Positions 59,219 to 64,000 of a stretch of DNA of 64,000 bases are shown piece by piece. A program made the position numbers and the translations under genes. The number at the start of each line of letters is the position of its first letter. The first letter of the stretch is position 1. The notes beneath the pieces are model-generated. The model worked only from the letters and a program-made list of their open reading frames with translations. It did not search any database and was not told the origin of the DNA. This DNA comes from Pragia fontium DSM 5563 = ATCC 49100 (lineage in GTDB: Bacteria > Pseudomonadota > Gammaproteobacteria > Enterobacterales > Enterobacteriaceae): positions 157,249 to 221,248 of the forward strand of contig NZ_FOLW01000004.1 in assembly GCF_900112475.1 (NCBI RefSeq). The letters run 5' to 3'.

Positions 59219-60181
59219 ATGCAACAGGCAACAAATACAAAATGGCTTAACCGTATGGTATTCGCCGGTACGTTACTTACCGCCAGCATCAGCACTATCG
59301 CCTCAGCGGCAGTGTTAACATCGACCAAACCGTTAGGATTTATTGCATCAGCGATCACCGATGGGGTGACTACCACGGAAGTTTTACTGCCCGATGGCGC
59401 ATCGCCGCACGATTATGCGCTTCGTCCATCAGATGTCCAGAAAATACGTTCGGCTGACTTGGTTATTTGGATTGGTCCAGATATGGAGGCTTTTTTAACC
59501 AAGCCATTACAGCAGGTTGATGAAAAGAAAAAAATTCAATTAGCTGAATTGAAGTCGGTGAAACCGTTGTTAAGCCAAGGTAACGTTGAAGACGACCATG
59601 ATCACGCTCACGAGAGCCATGACGCTGATAAACATGAAGATCATGATGAACATGACCATCATCACGGCAGCTATGATATGCATATTTGGATGTCACCGGA
59701 GATTGCAAAACAGTCAGCTATCGCCATCCATGATAAATTATTGGAACTTATGCCACAAAATAAAGACAAACTAGATGCTAATCTTGAGCAATTTGAACAA
59801 CAACTAAAGCAGACAAAAGCAAATATTGCTAATATAATGCACCCGTTGCGCGGCAAAGGATATTTTGTTTTCCATGATGCTTATGGCTACTTTGAGAAAA
59901 CCTTCGGTTTAACCCAATCAGGGCATTTTACCGTAAACCCAGAAATCCAGCCCGGAGCGCAGCGATTACATAACATAAGAACACAGTTGGTTGAGCATAA
60001 AGCCGTATGCGTTTTTGCTGAGCCACAATTCCAGCCAGCCGTTATCAACGCTGTCGCCCAAGGGACAAACGTCCGGACCGGAACATTAGATCCGTTAGGC
60101 AGCAACATAATGTTAGGTAAAGATAGCTATATGCGTTTTTTAACTCAGCTATCCCAACAGTTTACGAGCTGTCTGGAGTAA
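59219..60181 (+). CDS. znuA: Periplasmic zinc-binding protein ZnuA
   Basis: This 320-residue cluster A-I solute-binding protein has a signal peptide (core [19 protein letters not shown]). A His/Asp/Glu-rich loop ([20 protein letters not shown] and beyond, about residues 122-152) is typical of ZnuA. The metal site is built from His in [23 protein letters not shown] and [12 protein letters not shown]. It captures zinc and passes it to ZnuBC. It is followed after 20 bp by mepM and may share a transcript. Confidence 0.97.
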   Translation: MQQATNTKWLNRMVFAGTLLTASISTIASAAVLTSTKPLGFIASAITDGVTTTEVLLPDGASPHDYALRPSDVQKIRSADLVIWIGPDMEAFLTKPLQQVDEKKKIQLAELKSVKPLLSQGNVEDDHDHAHESHDADKHEDHDEHDHHHGSYDMHIWMSPEIAKQSAIAIHDKLLELMPQNKDKLDANLEQFEQQLKQTKANIANIMHPLRGKGYFVFHDAYGYFEKTFGLTQSGHFTVNPEIQPGAQRLHNIRTQLVEHKAVCVFAEPQFQPAVINAVAQGTNVRTGTLDPLGSNIMLGKDSYMRFLTQLSQQFTSCLE

Positions 60182-60201
60182 CAGAACGAGGGATTTAAGT
60201 A

Positions 60202-61494
60202 GTGCTGCAAGTGGTTAGAACTATTGCGCTGATGTACAATAATTTTTCACGGCCCCAAAAATTAACTATTGGGGCGCTTTTGTTTCTTACATGGAGCATG
60301 CTGGTTTGGCAGGCGGCTATCTATAAGCCCGATGCGGATTCGGCATTGACCAGCCTCACCGCGGTAAACAATACTGCTGAGAGTGATAATTCCGAGCCTA
60401 TGGATCAGGCGACGCCGGATGATGAGATTCCTAAAGATGAATTAGATGAAACCGCCGTTCCGAATGAGTACGTGGTTTCCAGCGGTGATACGCTGGGGAG
60501 TATTTTAACTCAGTTCGGTATTGATTCCTCGGATGTCTATCTGTTAGCCAATAAAAACAGTGCACTAGCTAATCTGAAAATTGGTCAACAGTTAAACTGG
60601 ACGTTGGATGATGATGGTGCGTTACAATCTCTGACTTGGGTAGTGTCTCGTCGCGAAACACGTACTTATCAGCGCAGTGAAACGAGTTTCGTAGAATCGA
60701 TTGATACCCTGAAAGGTGAATGGAAAAATAGCGTTGTCACCGGTACGTTAGACGGTAGCTTTGTTTCCAGTGCCAGAGCTGCAGGGTTAAGCAATAGCGA
60801 AATTCATGCGGTGACCAAAGCCTTACAATGGCAGTTGGATTTTCGTAAGTTACGTAAAGGCGATCGTTTTTCGGTATTGCTGTCAAGAGAAGAGCTGAAC
60901 GGAAAAAATGAGCAAAGTCAGCTTGTTGGCGTGAGAATGCAAAGTTCTGGTAAAGATTACTATGCTATTCGCTCCACTGACGGTAAGTTCTATGATCGTG
61001 AAGGCTCCGGCTTAGCTAAAGGCTTTTTACGTTATCCTACGCCGAAGCAGTACAAAATTTCATCACCGTTTAATCCTCGTCGCTTACATCCGATTACCGG
61101 TCGCGTTGCGCCACATAAAGGCGTCGATTTTGCGATGCCAATTGGTTCTCCGGTTCTGGCGGTTGGTGACGGTGAGGTTGTCGTAGCGAAATTCAGCGGC
61201 GCTGCCGGTAACTACGTGGCTATTCGCCACGGTCGTCAATACAGCACGCGTTATATGCATTTGAATAAACTGCTGGTTAAACCAGGGCAGAAAGTGAAAC
61301 GCGGCGATCGTATTGCATTGTCAGGTAATACTGGCCGATCAACCGGACCTCACTTGCATTATGAACTGTGGGTAAATGAGTTGGCCGTTAATCCATTAAC
61401 CGCAACGCTACCGCGTTCTGAAGGTTTGATGGGTAAAGAGCGTGCAGAATATCTGGCTCTGGTAAAAGACGTCATGCCGCAGCTTCATCTCTAA
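60202..61494 (+). CDS. mepM: Murein DD-endopeptidase MepM
   Basis: This 430-residue peptidoglycan hydrolase cuts D-Ala-mDAP cross-links to let the wall grow. It has an N-terminal membrane anchor (about 25-42), an acidic linker, a LysM/OapA domain (YVVSSGDTLGSILTQFG, near residue 92) and a LytM/M23 peptidase domain with zinc ligands in HKGVDFAMP and HLHYE. GTG 60202 gives the E. coli-like start (LQVVRTIAL against QQIARSVAL). Closeness to znuA fits its need for zinc and Zur control of the neighbourhood in enterics. Confidence 0.95.
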   Translation: MLQVVRTIALMYNNFSRPQKLTIGALLFLTWSMLVWQAAIYKPDADSALTSLTAVNNTAESDNSEPMDQATPDDEIPKDELDETAVPNEYVVSSGDTLGSILTQFGIDSSDVYLLANKNSALANLKIGQQLNWTLDDDGALQSLTWVVSRRETRTYQRSETSFVESIDTLKGEWKNSVVTGTLDGSFVSSARAAGLSNSEIHAVTKALQWQLDFRKLRKGDRFSVLLSREELNGKNEQSQLVGVRMQSSGKDYYAIRSTDGKFYDREGSGLAKGFLRYPTPKQYKISSPFNPRRLHPITGRVAPHKGVDFAMPIGSPVLAVGDGEVVVAKFSGAAGNYVAIRHGRQYSTRYMHLNKLLVKPGQKVKRGDRIALSGNTGRSTGPHLHYELWVNELAVNPLTATLPRSEGLMGKERAEYLALVKDVMPQLHL

Positions 61495-61500
61495 TAGTAA

Positions 61501-61538
61501 GAAAACGCTGTTGATAACTCAGCAGCGTTTTCTTTTTT
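61501..61538 (+). terminator. Terminator of mepM
   Basis: GAAAACGCTGTTG / CAGCAGCGTTTTC (one wobble) with a 6-nt loop is followed by TTTTTT. Confidence 0.9.
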
Positions 61539-61623
61539 CAGCACGTTTCTAAATCTTTTTATTCTTCCGATGAACAGACTAATATGAACAGCAGGGTTGT
61601 TCATCTATCTAATGAGTTTTGGC

Positions 61624-62601
61624 ATGCAAAAAAAACAGCGTTCAAATATTGAGTTTATTCCACTCTTTAAAAAGTCCTTCTTTCTACCTAAATATTGGGG
61701 GATATGGGCGGCCGTTGGGGTTATGCTCATGTTTGCCTACGTGCCGGTAAAAGTGAGAAACCCGGTGTTAGCGAAAATTGCCAAATTTGCCGCTCGTTTT
61801 ATTGGTAGTGCCAGAAGGCGGGCGCGGATCAATTTATTTTATTGCTTTCCTGAACTCAGCGAACAGCAGCGTGAAGCGATTATCGATCAAATGTTTGTCA
61901 CTGCGGTGCACTCGACGATGTTGATGGTGGAGCAAAGCGTACGCAGTCCAGAATACCTGATGAAGCGGGTACGCTGGCATGGTGATGAGCATTTAGATGC
62001 TATCCGAGCTTCCGGTCGCAACGTTATTTTTATGGTGCCTCATGGTTGGAGCGTAGATATCCCTGCCATGATGATGGCGGCCCGCGGTCAACCGATGGCG
62101 GCGATGTTCCATAATCAGAAAAATGAACTGGTTGACTGGATGTGGAACACGGTACGTCGCCGCTTTGGTGGCCGCATGCATGCACGTCAGGATGGTATCA
62201 AACCGTTTATTAGCTCAGTTCGTCAGGGGTATTGGGGATATTACTTGCCCGATCAGGATCACGGTGCGGAGCACAGTGAGTTCGTTGATTTCTTTGCCAC
62301 TTATAAAGCGACTTTACCGGCTGTTGGACGCTTAATGAAAGTATGTCGAGCGGCTATTGTTCCTTTATTTCCGGTTTATCGTGCAGATGAAGGCATGCTG
62401 GATATTTATATTAATCCGGAAATGAGTGATATTGCTGAAGCCGATGATCATACCATTGCGCGTCGAATGAATGAGGAAGTGGAAAAATTAGTTTCACCCA
62501 ATCCTGAACAATATGTGTGGGTATTAAAATTCCTGAAAACCCGGAAAGAGGGTGATATTGAGCCTTATAAACGCCAGGATTTATGGCCGAAAGAGAAGTG
62601 A
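61624..62601 (+). CDS. lpxM: Lipid A myristoyltransferase LpxM
   Basis: This 325-residue inner-membrane acyltransferase of the HtrB/MsbB group adds the last secondary acyl chain to Kdo2-lipid A. It has an N-terminal membrane helix, the catalytic HX4D motif in VPHGWSVDIPAM, and the long conserved run from NTVRRRFGGRMHARQDGIKP to SEFVDFFATYKATLPAVGRL. ATG 61624 (MQKKQRSNIEFIP) matches the E. coli start; the open frame begins at a TTG (61597) and ATG (61612) without better signals. Confidence 0.95.
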   Translation: MQKKQRSNIEFIPLFKKSFFLPKYWGIWAAVGVMLMFAYVPVKVRNPVLAKIAKFAARFIGSARRRARINLFYCFPELSEQQREAIIDQMFVTAVHSTMLMVEQSVRSPEYLMKRVRWHGDEHLDAIRASGRNVIFMVPHGWSVDIPAMMMAARGQPMAAMFHNQKNELVDWMWNTVRRRFGGRMHARQDGIKPFISSVRQGYWGYYLPDQDHGAEHSEFVDFFATYKATLPAVGRLMKVCRAAIVPLFPVYRADEGMLDIYINPEMSDIAEADDHTIARRMNEEVEKLVSPNPEQYVWVLKFLKTRKEGDIEPYKRQDLWPKEK

Positions 62602-62613
62602 TTCGCGCTAAAT

Positions 62614-62643
62614 AAAAAGGAGCCCATAAAGGCTCCTTTTTTG
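62614..62643. terminator. Terminator between lpxM and pykA
   Basis: AAAAGGAGCC / GGCTCCTTTT with a 6-nt loop and TTTTTT. A-rich sequence on the left side makes it usable on both strands between convergent genes. Confidence 0.92.
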
Positions 62644-62658
62644 ATCGGGCTTAATCAG

Positions 62659-64000
62659 TTATTCAATGCGCAAAATACGGCAGGTATTAGTACTGCCGAT
62701 CAAGGCCATAACGTCACCCTGAGTAATAATAACTAGATCCCCAGACATCAAGAACCCTCTGTCACGCAGCTGATTAGTGGCAGCCATTGCCGCACTTAAT
62801 CCATCGCAATCGCCGGTAAACATGACGGGCGTAACACCGCGATACAGGGCACACAGGTTTAGAGTTTGCTCATGACGAGACATGGCAAAAATAGGTAAAC
62901 CGGAGCTGATGCGTGACATCATTAATGCCGTGCGGCCAGACTCGGTCATGGCAATAATTGCCTTGATACCTTTCAGATGGTTTGCCGCATACATTGTCGA
63001 CATGGCAATGGTGTCTTCAATATTGTCAAACTCAACGTCCAGACGATGCTTAGACACGTTCAGATGCGGCATCTTTTCTGCACCTACACACACGCGAGCC
63101 ATCGCGGCAACAGTTTCAGCAGGATATTGTCCCGCGGCCGTTTCAGCTGAAAGCATAACGGCATCGGTACCATCCAATACGGCGTTTGCCACGTCCATAA
63201 CTTCTGCACGGGTTGGCATTGGATTGGTAATCATGGATTCCATCATCTGCGTTGCGGTGATAACGGTACGGTTTAGCTGACGGGCACGCAGGATAAGTTT
63301 TTTCTGCACAGCGACCAGTTCTGGATCGCCAATTTCCACCCCGAGATCGCCACGAGCAACCATGATGGAGTCAGAAGCCAGAATAATATCGTCAATTGCT
63401 TCATCGGTGGCAACGGCTTCTGCACGCTCTACTTTAGCGATAATTTTAGCCTGACAGCCTGCATCGCGCGCCAGACGGCGAGCATAGTTAAGATCTTCAC
63501 CGGTACGCGGAAATGAAACTGCCAGATAATCCACTTTGATTTTGGCTGCGGTAATAATATCCGCTTTATCTTTTTCCGTTAGCGCTTCAGCAGAAAGACC
63601 ACCGCCCAACTTATTTATGCCTTTATTGTTAGAGAGTGGGCCGCCGACGGTCACTTCCGTGAAGACTTTCATATCCTGAACTTCAAGCACTTTCAGTTGT
63701 ACACGCCCATCGTCCAGCAACAGAATATCGCCGGGAACGACATCGGCGGGTAAACCTTTATAATCAATACCGACTTTCTCTTTATCGCCGTCGCCGACAG
63801 ACAGGTTGGCATCCAGCAGGAATTTATCACCAACGTTCAGGAACACTTTACCTTCTTTAAAGGTTGAAACGCGGATCTTTGGCCCTTGTAAGTCACCTAG
63901 AATAGCCACGTGTTTGCCGAGTTTTGCGGCAATTTCTCTGACTTTATTAGCGCGAATCTGGTGGTCTTCGGGGGTTCCGTGGGAGAAGTTTAAGCGGACA
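62659..64000 (-). CDS. pykA: Pyruvate kinase II PykA (5' end outside window)
   Basis: This is the C-terminal 447 residues or so of AMP-activated pyruvate kinase, which converts phosphoenolpyruvate and ADP to pyruvate and ATP. The frame is open through the right edge (reading [14 protein letters not shown]... at the start), so about 30 N-terminal residues are missing. The Mg/PEP site segment [25 protein letters not shown] and [16 protein letters not shown] are intact. It closely follows E. coli PykA, next to lpxM as in that species. Confidence 0.97.
   Translation of the reverse strand, partial: VRLNFSHGTPEDHQIRANKVREIAAKLGKHVAILGDLQGPKIRVSTFKEGKVFLNVGDKFLLDANLSVGDGDKEKVGIDYKGLPADVVPGDILLLDDGRVQLKVLEVQDMKVFTEVTVGGPLSNNKGINKLGGGLSAEALTEKDKADIITAAKIKVDYLAVSFPRTGEDLNYARRLARDAGCQAKIIAKVERAEAVATDEAIDDIILASDSIMVARGDLGVEIGDPELVAVQKKLILRARQLNRTVITATQMMESMITNPMPTRAEVMDVANAVLDGTDAVMLSAETAAGQYPAETVAAMARVCVGAEKMPHLNVSKHRLDVEFDNIEDTIAMSTMYAANHLKGIKAIIAMTESGRTALMMSRISSGLPIFAMSRHEQTLNLCALYRGVTPVMFTGDCDGLSAAMAATNQLRDRGFLMSGDLVIITQGDVMALIGSTNTCRILRIE

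Overview
The window is a chromosomal segment of a gamma-proteobacterium of the order Enterobacterales. The housekeeping blocks keep enterobacterial order: yecN-cmoA-cmoB, cutC/yecM, aspS-nudB-yebC-ruvC-ruvA-ruvB, grxA/nfsA, ybjN-rlmC-artJ-rimO, and znuCB/znuA-mepM-lpxM/pykA. DNA is fairly AT-rich, especially between genes. The mix of Escherichia- and Yersinia-like arrangements suggests an early-branching enteric family such as Budviciaceae (Limnobaculum, Pragia, Budvicia); that placement is inference.

Layout. 1-18905: six consecutive paralogous type V autotransporter genes on the + strand, the first cut by the left edge. They are separated by long AT-rich intergenic regions that carry conserved upstream motifs and near-identical terminators. 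18955-22099: ydhK-ydhJ-ydhI efflux operon on the - strand. 22100-24188: an AT-rich gap, a stand-alone IS1 InsA-like zinc-ribbon/HTH gene, and yecM. 24295-31119: a PatB-like C-S lyase, cutC, an exported lactonase-like beta-propeller, the lipoprotein yaeF, cmoB-cmoA and yecN. 31534-37125: fmdB-like gene, aspS, nudB, yebC, ruvC, then ruvAB behind a clear LexA (SOS) box. 37126-37514: a cluster of short palindromic repeats. 37515-43632: grxA, nfsA, a DUF4250 gene, ybjN, rlmC, ogt, artJ and rimO.

43817-54712 is the most interesting accessory region. It holds a glycine-rich autotransporter unrelated in its passenger to the array, then an IclR regulator divergent from a six-gene operon. The operon encodes a DgoK-like kinase, a DgoA-like aldolase, an N-acyl-D-amino-acid deacylase, RidA, a sodium:solute symporter and a D-serine-dehydratase-like PLP enzyme. 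Read together these make a complete candidate route for taking up an N-acylated 2-amino-2-deoxy-aldonate (for example N-acetyl-galactosaminate or N-acetyl-glucosaminate), deacylating it, eliminating water and ammonia to give a 2-keto-3-deoxy-aldonate, then phosphorylating and cleaving that to pyruvate and glyceraldehyde 3-phosphate. Palindromic operator candidates sit between the regulator and the operon.

54835-64000: a DUF1523 gene, ybjL, znuB-znuC divergent from znuA over a Zur box, mepM, lpxM, and the 3' part of pykA cut by the right edge. No rRNA, tRNA, CRISPR array, integrase or complete insertion sequence was recognised.
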